Shown: positions 33,853 to 42,395 of the stretch, piece after piece
How the letters are laid out: each line of letters begins with the position of its first letter
How positions within the stretch are numbered: the first letter of the stretch is position 1
Origin: Candidatus Omnitrophota bacterium
GTDB lineage: Bacteria; Omnitrophota; Gorgyraeia; Zapsychrales; Zapsychraceae
Direction of reading: 5' to 3'
Assembly: GCA_023247445.1 (NCBI GenBank)
Contig: JAHFGL010000010.1
Coordinates: 1 to 60,374 of the forward strand
Length of the DNA: 60,374 nucleotides
Position numbers and translations under genes: made by a program
Notes under the pieces: model-generated
What the model was told of the DNA's origin: nothing
The model's input: the letters and a program-made list of their open reading frames with translations, nothing else
The model's database searches: none

Positions 33853-34578
33853 CTACTTATCACTAACCTCAAAGGAAATAACCACATTAAAGGTCAACTC
33901 GGGATAGTTAAGATCTTCAGGAAATTTATCAAAAGGTCCAGATTCTTCAATACTTCGTATTCCAACTGTTCGCAAATAACTATTGGCCGATGTCTTGTCT
34001 TCAATAATCTTGACCTGCTTAAGTATTCCGTCAGAGGCAAGCGCAAAAGTCAAATACACTTGCCCGGCCTGAAAATCAGGACTGTCAACATAGGCATAAG
34101 CTCGTTGGCGAATTTTTTGACGGATACGATCGTTATAACTCAAATATTTAGGATTTGTAATTTTCTCGGATTTCAAAATAGGAACGGTAATCTTTCGTTC
34201 CATATTAAACGCTTTAACAGGCAACCCTTCTTTACTTTCAAAACTAAGATCACTTGCCTTCATTTTCGACGTATCATTAATACTTTTCTCTGCAGGAGAA
34301 AAAACATCGGTCGCCTTAGAGAAAACTTTAATATTCTTAATCGGTTTTTCTTTTGTCACATTTAGATCTTTAACACTCTTTTTATTGGCCTCTGGTATTG
34401 GTTTTATCGAATCATAAGTGATCTCGATCATATTCAACGGTTTCTTTAACGCTTTAATTCTCTTTAAAGTAAAGTAACTAATAAGAACCAAATGAACAAA
34501 AAGAGAAATTAGTAGCGCCCAGTAAAAAAAACGGTCTCGATTGGTCATCCAATTAAAATAAAGTTTTTGATTGTTCAT
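33853..34578 (-). CDS. TonB-like energy transducer
   Basis: This 241-residue protein has one N-terminal membrane helix (FYWALLISLFVHLVLISYFTL, about residues 18-38, with the His typical of TonB anchors), a Lys/Pro-rich periplasmic linker and a C-terminal TonB-type domain (about residues 155-241: IRQRAYAYV, GQVYLTFALASDGILKQVKI, and a final VVISFEV). No ExbB/ExbD genes are adjacent. It follows the GT2 gene by 12 bp. Confidence 0.8.
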   Translation of the reverse strand: MNNQKLYFNWMTNRDRFFYWALLISLFVHLVLISYFTLKRIKALKKPLNMIEITYDSIKPIPEANKKSVKDLNVTKEKPIKNIKVFSKATDVFSPAEKSINDTSKMKASDLSFESKEGLPVKAFNMERKITVPILKSEKITNPKYLSYNDRIRQKIRQRAYAYVDSPDFQAGQVYLTFALASDGILKQVKIIEDKTSANSYLRTVGIRSIEESGPFDKFPEDLNYPELTFNVVISFEVSDK

Positions 34579-34590
34579 CGCTAACAGATA

Positions 34591-35274
34591 CTAGGGGGAA
34601 TATTTCTTATTAGAAAAAAATACCTCTTTAATAAAATAATTAAAGAAGCGAATTGTGTCTTTAACGGGATGAATATGACTTGTTTCATCGCCATAAATAG
34701 TCCGTATAGGGACCGAATAAATCTTATATCCCTTGCGAGACGCTTCGATAAGCATCTCTGTTTCAATCTCAAAACTATTACACCTTAAATTAATATTTCT
34801 TAAAACATCCGCGCCAATATAGCGATAACCGCACTGTGTATCAGCAACGGATTGATGACAGGCCCAAGAGATAAGAAATGACATAAAACGATTGGTTGCA
34901 TAGCGAACCAGGGGCATCCCTTTGGCATTCTTCATTCGATTTCCTGTCACAATGCTCTGGGGATGAATGTTGGCTTCACCAGTAAAAAGCTCAAGGTCCT
35001 CGGTGGCGTGTTGGGCATCTCCATCCATGATAATGACGCCATCATAACCCTGCTTTATAATATATTCGAAACCTTTCTGAAGAGAATATCCTTTACCATT
35101 CTTTTGATCATTTCTAATGACCTTGGCTCCATTTTTTAAAGCGATCGCCCCGGAATTATCCGTTGAACCATCATCAACCACAACAACATCAAATTTCAAG
35201 TTTCTAACGGCCGCAACAACCGAACCAATATTTTTTGATTCATTATAAACTGGAATAAGAATACAAATTTTCAT
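34591..35274 (-). CDS. Family 2 glycosyltransferase (DPM1-like)
   Basis: This 227-residue GT-A fold protein has ILIPVYNESKNIGSVV, VVVVDDGSTDNSG and the metal-binding DGDAQH. It resembles polyprenyl-phosphate glycosyltransferases such as DPM1 but has no C-terminal membrane helices. It probably transfers a sugar to a lipid carrier for envelope glycans. It overlaps the LpxL-like gene in ATGA. Confidence 0.9.
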   Translation of the reverse strand: MKICILIPVYNESKNIGSVVAAVRNLKFDVVVVDDGSTDNSGAIALKNGAKVIRNDQKNGKGYSLQKGFEYIIKQGYDGVIIMDGDAQHATEDLELFTGEANIHPQSIVTGNRMKNAKGMPLVRYATNRFMSFLISWACHQSVADTQCGYRYIGADVLRNINLRCNSFEIETEMLIEASRKGYKIYSVPIRTIYGDETSHIHPVKDTIRFFNYFIKEVFFSNKKYSP

Positions 35275-36167
35275 GTTTTTAAATTACCTTTTATTTTACT
35301 TAAATCATCAATCCAAAACTTTCTAAACATCAACCATTGAGATGGATATTTCAAGATTTTATCTTCAATAATACCAATATATTTCTTCATAAAATTCTTC
35401 AGTAAATCTTGATCAATTTCCCCTTTAAAAACTTTCTCGGGATAAATTGGATCAGCGACCATCAAACGAAATTGACGTTCGCCCTCCCGAATAAGAAACA
35501 TCGGAACCACCGGTGCTCCTGTTTTATAGGAAAAAATTGCCGGTCCTTTGGGAATCAGTGTCTTTCGTCCAAAAAAGTCGAGAACTTCTCCCGTTAAACC
35601 AAAATCACGATCCGCGACCAGCGCAATAATGCCATTCTTATGCAAGGTTTCAAGACACCGACGAACGGCATAATGGCTCGGCACCACAGTTACTCCCCGA
35701 ATAGCCCTTTGATTATTAAACAGATCATTAACCGGACGTTCTTTATGAGGAAGCGCCACCGCAACCAGACGGTAACCCATCATCCCCAAAAGAATACTTC
35801 CCAGTTCCCAGTTTCCAATATGGGCCGTTATAATAATTGCGCCCTTACCCTTGGCTAAGACTTGTTCAAGTCGTTCAATATGATCAATCTTAATATGTTC
35901 CCGGATATAATCGTCATTCATCATCTCCGGCATGCGAAAAAACTCAACCAAATATTGTCCAAAATTCTGAAAAACTTCTTTTGTTAGAGTTTCTAAATTA
36001 TTGGAGGACTTTAGAATAACTTTTATATTGTCATGGACTGCTTTGCGATCCCGCGGTGAAAAATAGTATTGTAAACCGGAGAAAAATCGAGCAAGTTTAA
36101 AAGATGTTTCTAAAGGAATCAGCCGTATGACGAACAGACCAAATTGATACAGCAGGAATTTAAACAT
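35271..36167 (-). CDS. LpxL/HtrB-like lipid A acyltransferase
   Basis: This 298-residue LPLAT-superfamily protein has an N-terminal membrane-associated segment, the catalytic HX4E motif in ITAHIGNWELGS, the RDFG region (ALVADRDFG) and FSYKTGAPVVPMF. It adds a secondary acyl chain to lipid A or a related glycolipid. The overlap with the GT28 gene (8 bp) and the GT2 gene supports one envelope-lipid operon. Confidence 0.92.
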   Translation of the reverse strand: MFKFLLYQFGLFVIRLIPLETSFKLARFFSGLQYYFSPRDRKAVHDNIKVILKSSNNLETLTKEVFQNFGQYLVEFFRMPEMMNDDYIREHIKIDHIERLEQVLAKGKGAIIITAHIGNWELGSILLGMMGYRLVAVALPHKERPVNDLFNNQRAIRGVTVVPSHYAVRRCLETLHKNGIIALVADRDFGLTGEVLDFFGRKTLIPKGPAIFSYKTGAPVVPMFLIREGERQFRLMVADPIYPEKVFKGEIDQDLLKNFMKKYIGIIEDKILKYPSQWLMFRKFWIDDLSKIKGNLKT

Positions 36168-37350
36168 AATTCTTTAGCTTTAGATCATTTTCAAAACTTC
36201 TGTCGAGAGAGCTACTCTCTTGGCCTAAGATCAACTTGGCAATATTAATGGCAGAAAAAGGTTTGGCACTTTCCAGGGCAGCTTGACGCATCGCATTTAA
36301 TCGTTCTGGAGATTTCAACAAAATCTCAACTTCCTCACCGATATCATTAGTACTATCAATACGAACAGCAATTCCTTTATGAATAAGAAAATCTGTGTTA
36401 CGCATCTCTTGTCCTGGGATGGGATTGACAATAACCATGGGAAGATTCTTCGCGAGCGACTCCGCAGTTGTCATGCCGCCGGGTTTAGTTATAATCAGGC
36501 TTGATAACTCCATGAACTCATCGACATTGGAAACAAATTCATAGATAAGAATTTTCTTATCTGTTTTTTTAGATAATTTATTTAATTTTTTTATAATCTT
36601 CTTATTCATTCCCGCTAAAACAACAATTTGGCAATGAACTTCCATCTTAATAAGCGACTTAACAATGGATTTAATTGGTCCCAACCCTTGACCGCCGCCC
36701 ATTACTAGAATCGTTGGAAGGTTAGGATTTAATCCCAATTTAATTCCCAATTGTTTCTTTTCAGGGTGCGTGGCAAAGCAAGGCCGAATGGGAATCCCAT
36801 AAACTTTAATTGCCGCGGGATTCATTCCCTTACTGATAAATCGTTCCCGAGCATCTTCAGAGGGGACGACATAATAATCAACCCCCTCATTGATCCAATA
36901 GGAATGGGGAGCAAAATCTGTTAACACTCCAATAATTTTGACATTTAAGTTATTAGCTTTTTTATAATCAGCGACCATGCCACAGGGAAAGGCTTGGGTA
37001 CAAACAATAATGTCGGGTTTATATTGATCAAAAAGTTTCTCTAACTTTTTATGGCTAGTTTTATGGAGAAAATTTTTAAGTGATTGCGATTTCTTAAAAA
37101 CTTTGGGATTATCATATAAATAATCCCAAACCTTTGGCGTACGTTTAATGACGCTCATGTATGTCTTATGGATAATCTGTTCAAGAATAGGATACGTGTA
37201 GCCGAATCCATTTACGGAAGGCGTTTCTATCGTAGGATCTAACTCTTCAAGGGCATGTTGGATAGCAACAGTCGCCTGACGGTGACCAGAGACTCGGGTA
37301 ATATACATTAATAATACGCGTAATTTTCTAAGCTCTCGATTTGTCGTCAT
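36160..37350 (-). CDS. MGDG synthase/MurG-like GT28 glycosyltransferase
   Basis: This ~396-residue GT-B protein has an N-terminal MGDG-synthase-type acceptor domain (SGHRQATVAIQHALEE, VCTQAFPCG, VLTDFAPHSYW) and a GT28 donor domain (ILVMGGGQGLGP, ITKPGGMTTAESLA, NPIPGQEMRNTDFL). It transfers a hexose or GlcNAc from UDP-sugar to a diacylglycerol-like lipid. I start at ATG 37350; the in-frame TTG at 37371 has no better ribosome site. Confidence 0.9.
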   Translation of the reverse strand: MTTNRELRKLRVLLMYITRVSGHRQATVAIQHALEELDPTIETPSVNGFGYTYPILEQIIHKTYMSVIKRTPKVWDYLYDNPKVFKKSQSLKNFLHKTSHKKLEKLFDQYKPDIIVCTQAFPCGMVADYKKANNLNVKIIGVLTDFAPHSYWINEGVDYYVVPSEDARERFISKGMNPAAIKVYGIPIRPCFATHPEKKQLGIKLGLNPNLPTILVMGGGQGLGPIKSIVKSLIKMEVHCQIVVLAGMNKKIIKKLNKLSKKTDKKILIYEFVSNVDEFMELSSLIITKPGGMTTAESLAKNLPMVIVNPIPGQEMRNTDFLIHKGIAVRIDSTNDIGEEVEILLKSPERLNAMRQAALESAKPFSAINIAKLILGQESSSLDRSFENDLKLKNYV

Positions 37351-37354
37351 AAAA

Positions 37355-37594
37355 TTAAGTGGACGCTTCAATAATGGCTAAGACTGATCCAATTTGAGCT
37401 TCTTTCCCTTCAGGAATTAAAATTTGTTTAACAACGCCTTTACTCCCCGCGGAAACATTAAATGTCGCCTTGTCTGTTACTAATTCCACAATATCGTCTT
37501 CTTCATAAACTTGATCGCCAACCTTACAATGCCAGCAAGCCACAACCGCTTTTTCAATACCTTCACCTAGTTCTGGGATAAGCACTTGGCTCAT
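37355..37594 (-). CDS. Free-standing lipoyl-domain protein (79 aa)
   Basis: This 79-residue protein is a single E2-type lipoyl domain: VLIPELGEGIEKAVV at the start, the lipoyl-Lys in VTDKATFNVSA, and a final GSVLAIIE. There is no peripheral-subunit-binding or catalytic E2 domain. The start is ATG 37594, with AAGGAG six bases before it; longer in-frame starts lie in lipB. lipB directly upstream makes octanoylation of this domain in the same operon likely. Confidence 0.88.
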   Translation of the reverse strand: MSQVLIPELGEGIEKAVVACWHCKVGDQVYEEDDIVELVTDKATFNVSAGSKGVVKQILIPEGKEAQIGSVLAIIEAST

Positions 37595-37608
37595 GACAAA
37601 CTCCTTCA

Positions 37609-38262
37609 TCAAATATGCAATTGAAATGACTTTATAAAATTCTTTATCATTAAATCTTTGACCTGTTGCATCGAGATATTTTTACCTTTGAGGGAAGCGA
37701 TCGAGGTCATCTGAATATTTAAACCGCAAGGTCGAATCATTTTAAAAAGATTCAAATCTGTATTAACATTTACTGCCAGTCCATGATAGGAAATCCATTT
37801 ACGAACCCCCACCCCAATGGAAACAATCTTTTTTCCGCCAACCCAAGCCCCTGTCCGTCCTGAAAATCTAGTAGCCACTATATCAAAATCCTTTAATAAA
37901 TCAATGGCAACTTGTTCTAATTTGGACAAATACGCATGTAAATCTTTGCCATAATGCGTCAAATCAAAAATCGGATACACAACCAATTGCCCTGGGCTAT
38001 GCAGCGTCACATCTCCGCCACGATCAATATTATGAATGTTAACCCCTTGGTCTAATATTTCTCCACTCGACATCAATAGGTTTTCCTTTTTAGTCATTCG
38101 TCCCAAGGTCAAAACAGCTGGATGCTCACACAGCAACAACCTTTGGATGCCGTTCTCACGCACCTTTTGGACATAATCCATCTGTACCGCATAGGCTTTT
38201 GTATAGTCAATCAAACCTAAATCTTCGATTTCACAGGCCATTACTTTTTGCGTTTGTAACAA
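37609..38262 (-). CDS. lipB: Octanoyl-(acyl carrier protein):protein N-octanoyltransferase
   Basis: This 217-residue protein has the LipB motifs CEHPAVLTLGR, RGGDVTLHSPGQLVVYPIFDL, GRTGAWVGGKKIVSIGVGVRKW (with the catalytic Lys) and YHGLAVNVNTDLNLF, then the catalytic Cys in RPCGL. It transfers octanoate to lipoyl domains. The start is TTG 38262 with GGGGGA just upstream; ATG 38241 is the alternative. lipA is not in the window. Confidence 0.94.
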   Translation of the reverse strand: MLQTQKVMACEIEDLGLIDYTKAYAVQMDYVQKVRENGIQRLLLCEHPAVLTLGRMTKKENLLMSSGEILDQGVNIHNIDRGGDVTLHSPGQLVVYPIFDLTHYGKDLHAYLSKLEQVAIDLLKDFDIVATRFSGRTGAWVGGKKIVSIGVGVRKWISYHGLAVNVNTDLNLFKMIRPCGLNIQMTSIASLKGKNISMQQVKDLMIKNFIKSFQLHI

Positions 38263-38273
38263 TTGATCCCCCT

Positions 38274-38314
38274 TAAATACAAACCCCGATTCAAATTATC
38301 TTCGAATCGGGGTT
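38274..38314 (-). terminator. Hairpin terminator after icd
   Basis: An 11-bp perfect stem pairs 38282-38292 (AACCCCGATTC) with 38304-38314 (GAATCGGGGTT), with an 11-nt loop. On the minus strand TTTGTATTT follows. It ends the ribosomal-aspC-pilT-icd run. It lies only about 20 bp before the lipB start codon, so it could also attenuate lipB. Confidence 0.7.
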
Positions 38315-38345
38315 CAGTATACAATAAACACACACTAATTAGAAA

Positions 38346-39425
38346 TTATAATTTCCTACAAATCGCTTCGGCCATCTGCTGTGTTCCGACGGGCTCACCC
38401 TTATCCCCTTTTTTCTTTAAATCATAGGTTACATATTTGCCTTCTTTAATGACTTTCTTAACGGCTTCTTCCAGTCGATCAGCAGCCTTAATTTCATTAA
38501 TATATCGAAGCATAAGAACCGCTGATAAAATTGTTGCCGTTGGATTGACTTTATTTAATCCAGCATATTTAGGTGCTGAACCATGCACAGGTTCAAATAA
38601 TGCAGCCTTGGCCCCAATATTAGCTCCCGGAGCAATTCCCAACCCCCCCACAAGACCTGCACACAAATCAGAAACAATGTCACCATATAAATTGGGAAGA
38701 ATTAAAACATCATAATATTCTGGGCGCTGGACAAGCTGCATGCAAAGATTATCCACGATACAATCTTCAACTTCAATTTTTCTTTTATATTCTTCAGCAA
38801 CTTCACGAGCGATCTTTAAAAATAATCCATCGGTGAATTTCATGATGTTGGCTTTATGAACAATCGTCGCTTTTTTACGTTTTGTTCTGACGGCGTGATC
38901 TAAAGCATGTTTAACAAGTCGTTTCGTTCCAAAGACTGAAATAGGTTTAATGGAAATTCCAGAATCCGGTCGGATTTGTCTTTTCTGAAGACCATTAATT
39001 GTCTTTATAACTTTTTTGGCATCTTTGCTTCCCTTTTCAAATTCAATCCCAGCATAAAGATCTTCCGTGTTTTCGCGAAAAATCAAAATATCAACATTCT
39101 TAGCAATTGATTTTGTTCCTTCATAATATTTGGCCGGGCGCACACAAGCAAACAAATCAAGAGATTGTCTTAAAAGCACATTAATCGATCGAAACCCTGT
39201 GCCAATCGGTGTTGAAATCGGCCCTTTAATCGCAACTTTAGCTTTTTTAATCGCACCAACCACATGCTCTGGAAGCGGTGTTCCAAATTCCTTAATGGCA
39301 TGTTCTCCGACGGGAAAAGTCTCCCATTTAATATCAAGACCGGTTGCGCTAACGCATGTCTGCATAGCTTTCGTAACTTCTGGACCGATGCCGTCACCGG
39401 GAAGTAGCACAATTTTATGAACCAT
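38346..39425 (-). CDS. icd: NAD-type isocitrate dehydrogenase
   Basis: This 359-residue beta-decarboxylating dehydrogenase has the family start LLPGDGIGPEVT, the substrate motif RSINVLLRQSLDLFACVRP (S-x-N-x-x-LR), IFRENTEDLYAGIE, YGDIVSDLCAGLVGG and APKYAGLNKVNPTA. The NTEDLYAG pattern favours isocitrate over isopropylmalate. The short length suggests the NAD group. It makes 2-oxoglutarate in the cytoplasm. It is downstream of pilT by 41 bp. Confidence 0.9.
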   Translation of the reverse strand: MVHKIVLLPGDGIGPEVTKAMQTCVSATGLDIKWETFPVGEHAIKEFGTPLPEHVVGAIKKAKVAIKGPISTPIGTGFRSINVLLRQSLDLFACVRPAKYYEGTKSIAKNVDILIFRENTEDLYAGIEFEKGSKDAKKVIKTINGLQKRQIRPDSGISIKPISVFGTKRLVKHALDHAVRTKRKKATIVHKANIMKFTDGLFLKIAREVAEEYKRKIEVEDCIVDNLCMQLVQRPEYYDVLILPNLYGDIVSDLCAGLVGGLGIAPGANIGAKAALFEPVHGSAPKYAGLNKVNPTATILSAVLMLRYINEIKAADRLEEAVKKVIKEGKYVTYDLKKKGDKGEPVGTQQMAEAICRKL

Positions 39426-39466
39426 TCTTTATCTCCTTGATCAAACCAACATATTGGTTGAATTGC

Positions 39467-40573
39467 TTAACCACGAAAACCTTTTTTAGGTTTCGCATTA
39501 TGGACACTTGCGTCGTTTTCGTTGTCTAAGAGTTGCTGGAACTCATCGGCATTACGCACTTGCGAAAATGCATCTTCGTAGGTAATGATTCCTTCTTGAT
39601 ACAACCTCTTTAAAGAAGAATCCATCGTATGCATTCCATACTGCATCCCTGTTTGGATAGCTGTTGGGATTTGTTCAACCGCTTGTTCACGAATAAGATT
39701 ACGAATCGCGGGAGTGGCCACCAAAACCTCACTGACTAAAACGCGACCGCGCCCTTCAGCCCGTGGGAGTAAAGATTGTGCGGCAATTCCCTGAAGACAC
39801 GCCGATAACTGTAACCGCACTTGTTGCTGCTGATGTGAGGGGAAAACATCAATAATTCTTTCAATGGTTTGAGCAGCATCAGGGGTATGAAGCGTCGCTA
39901 AAACTAAATGTCCTGTTTCCGCAGCGGTTAATGCTGTTGAGATTGTTTCTAAATCTCGCATTTCTCCAACGACAATAACATCTGGATCTTGACGCAGACA
40001 TCGTTTAAGCGCCTCAGCAAATGAATGCGTATCACTATAAACTTCTCGTTGTTTAATAACTGCTTTTTTGTTTCGATGAACATACTCAATAGGATCCTCA
40101 ATGCAGGTAATCATACACGCACGCTCTTCATTAATAATATTGATCATCGCCGCGAGCGTCGTGGTCTTTCCAGATCCCGTTGGACCAGTAATTAAAATAA
40201 GGCCATTGGGCTTTCGAGCAAAGCTAACAATCGCCGGTGGAAGGCCAAGTTCAACGATACTAGGCACATACACGGGGATACGTCTAAAGGCCGCTTCAAT
40301 AGATCCTTTTTGAATATGCACATTAACCCGAAAACGATCCATTCCTTCCAAAGCCAAAGAGAAGTCTAGCTCGCGGTCTTTTTCAAATTTCTCCTTTTGA
40401 AAATCCGATAAGATCCCATAAATACCTTTTTTTAATTCTTCGCGAGACACAGGAGCATGATCAATGAGAATTAATTTACCATCAATGCGTAAAATAGGAG
40501 GACTGTTCTCGGTAAGATGAAGGTCGGAAGCTTTATTTTGAATCGCTTGCCTGAGGAGCTCTCTTAAATCCAT
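39467..40573 (-). CDS. pilT: Type IV pilus twitching motility ATPase PilT
   Basis: This 368-residue protein has an N-terminal PAS-like domain (ASDLHLTENSPPILRIDG), Walker A GPTGSGKTTT, Asp box ITCIEDPIEYVH, Walker B PDVIVVGEMRD, His box TGHLVLATLHT and the PilT-specific AIRNLIRE motif. It powers pilus retraction. No other pil genes are beside it; it follows aspC by 27 bp. Confidence 0.97.
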   Translation of the reverse strand: MDLRELLRQAIQNKASDLHLTENSPPILRIDGKLILIDHAPVSREELKKGIYGILSDFQKEKFEKDRELDFSLALEGMDRFRVNVHIQKGSIEAAFRRIPVYVPSIVELGLPPAIVSFARKPNGLILITGPTGSGKTTTLAAMINIINEERACMITCIEDPIEYVHRNKKAVIKQREVYSDTHSFAEALKRCLRQDPDVIVVGEMRDLETISTALTAAETGHLVLATLHTPDAAQTIERIIDVFPSHQQQQVRLQLSACLQGIAAQSLLPRAEGRGRVLVSEVLVATPAIRNLIREQAVEQIPTAIQTGMQYGMHTMDSSLKRLYQEGIITYEDAFSQVRNADEFQQLLDNENDASVHNAKPKKGFRG

Positions 40574-40600
40574 GATGATCTCCTTTAGAGGATAAAAAAA

Positions 40601-41785
40601 TTAGTGAGGATTATTTTTGCTGATCCATTCGTTTATTCGTCGGATACCTTCTTTGATACGCTCGGCTGAGGTGGCAAAGCTCAAACGAATAAAACCAGGA
40701 GCTCCGAAACTATCTCCCGGAATCATAGCTACTTTCATTTCATTTAAAATAGCCTTGGCAATTTCTTCAGATTTCCCGACTTTCGAAAAATCACAGAATA
40801 AGTAGAACGCACCATCGGGCCTAATATAGCTGACCTCTTTAATCTTGTCAAACTCTGCCATCATTAAGTCGCGACGATTTTTAAACTCTTGTCGCATCTT
40901 TTCTATGCTTTCATTTGTTTCCTTAAGGGCCTGTAACGCCGCCATCTGACTAATTGAAGTTGGATTTGATGTTGTGTGATCTTGAAATTTATTAATATAA
41001 TCAATAATTTCTTGGCTAGCGGCACAATATCCAATGCGCCAACCCGTCATTGAATAAGCCTTCGAGACACCGTTAACGGTAATCGTTAAATCATAAATAT
41101 CTTTTCCCAGCGCAGCAATCGATGTGTATTCATTCGTATCATAAATTAATTTTTCATAAATCTCGTCGCTTAAAACATAAATATTATGTTTAACGCAGAT
41201 CGCCGCAATATCTTCTAATTCTTTTTTTGAATACAACATCCCTGTTGGATTAGATGGGGAATTAAGAATTAATAATTTTGTCTTTGGCGTAATATTTTGA
41301 GCGAGCTGGCTGGCGGTAATTTTAAATTGTGTTTGAGTTGATGTGCGAAGAAGTTTACACGTCGCCCCGGTCATTTTAATCATCTCGGGGTAACTGACCC
41401 AATACGGCGTCGGAAGAAGAACCTCATCTCCCTCATCGGTTAAAACTTGAATGACATTATAAATAGAATGCTTAGCGCCGCAGGAGACGGCAACCTGTGA
41501 GGGTTTATACTCAAGATTGTTATCTTTCTTAAATTTCTGCGCAATGGCTTGTCTTAATTCGGGAGTGCCGAGACTCGGAGTATATTTGGTAAAGCCGCTT
41601 TCAATAGCTGTGATAGCTGCTTTTTTGATGGAATCTGGGGTATCAAAATCTGGTTCGCCAGCAGCAAAATTAACAACGTCGTGCCCTTGAGCTTTGAGCT
41701 CTTTGGCTCTGGCGGTTATGGCGAGGGTCGAAGAACCTAATAAATTTTTAACTCGACTGTTAATTTTGAGGGTCAATGTCTCCAT
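40601..41785 (-). CDS. aspC: Aspartate aminotransferase family (class I PLP enzyme)
   Basis: This 394-residue fold-type I enzyme has VNFAAGEPDFDTPD, SCGAKHSIYN, LNSPSNPTG, the PLP-Lys in NGVSKAYSMTGWRIGY and RLSFATSAERIKEGIRR. It belongs to the thermostable AspAT-Igamma-like group (prephenate/aspartate type). It starts just after rplQ (6 bp) and is probably on the same mRNA. Confidence 0.94.
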   Translation of the reverse strand: METLTLKINSRVKNLLGSSTLAITARAKELKAQGHDVVNFAAGEPDFDTPDSIKKAAITAIESGFTKYTPSLGTPELRQAIAQKFKKDNNLEYKPSQVAVSCGAKHSIYNVIQVLTDEGDEVLLPTPYWVSYPEMIKMTGATCKLLRTSTQTQFKITASQLAQNITPKTKLLILNSPSNPTGMLYSKKELEDIAAICVKHNIYVLSDEIYEKLIYDTNEYTSIAALGKDIYDLTITVNGVSKAYSMTGWRIGYCAASQEIIDYINKFQDHTTSNPTSISQMAALQALKETNESIEKMRQEFKNRRDLMMAEFDKIKEVSYIRPDGAFYLFCDFSKVGKSEEIAKAILNEMKVAMIPGDSFGAPGFIRLSFATSAERIKEGIRRINEWISKNNPH

Positions 41786-41791
41786 ACCCTA

Positions 41792-42394
41792 TTATTGGCC
41801 GGGCGCTTTTCTGTTAAACATTTTTCTTATCCCACCAACAAACTTTTTTCCTGCTTTAGTCTTATCTTCGTGGGTAACTGAATCCTTGGCTTCGCTTTTT
41901 ACAGCGTCTTTGGTTGAGGCATGCTCTTTCGGAGATTCCTTAACCTCTGACTTTTTTTCTTCTTTTGCAGCTGGTTTTGCCTGCACATCGATTGTTTTAG
42001 ACTTCGATTGGGCCTTTGGTTTATTAACAATAATTTCTTTTTTCTCCGTTAACTCTAAGAAAACTAATTTTGCATTATCTCCGCGACGATTAGCAAGGTT
42101 AATGATACGTGTATATCCCCCAATACGATTTTTGAAACGTGGGGCTGTGTCATTAAATAGCTCACTAACCAATTGATGATCGCATAAAATCGCAAAAGCA
42201 CGTCTCTTATCAGCAAGCTCCCCTCGTTTTCCTAAGGTAATGAGTTGCTCAACTAACTTTCTAGCTTCTTTCGCTTTGGCTTTAGTTGTGCATATCCGCT
42301 GAGCGATCAACGTTGCTTTCGCAAGATCACGAACAGTAGCTTTTCTTAACGTAGAATTTCGGCTTAACCGATTGCCTGCAATACCATGTCGCAT
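41792..42394 (-). CDS. rplQ: 50S ribosomal protein L17 with long charged tail
   Basis: The core (about residues 1-118: MRHGIAGNRLSRNSTLRKATVRDLA... and GGYTRIINLANRRGDNAKLVFLEL) is normal L17. Residues about 120-200 form a Lys/Ala/Glu-rich low-complexity extension (AQSKSKTIDVQAKPAAKEEKK etc.), longer than the usual ~120-residue protein. It is separated by one base from rpoA and is the last ribosomal gene of the cluster. Confidence 0.96.
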   Translation of the reverse strand: MRHGIAGNRLSRNSTLRKATVRDLAKATLIAQRICTTKAKAKEARKLVEQLITLGKRGELADKRRAFAILCDHQLVSELFNDTAPRFKNRIGGYTRIINLANRRGDNAKLVFLELTEKKEIIVNKPKAQSKSKTIDVQAKPAAKEEKKSEVKESPKEHASTKDAVKSEAKDSVTHEDKTKAGKKFVGGIRKMFNRKAPGQ

Positions 42395-42395
42395 A

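Noticed and set aside
34581-34772. Small Arg/Leu-rich gene overlapping the GT2 gene end
   Set aside because: It lies almost fully within the GT2 gene in another frame and has no ribosome site or recognisable family.
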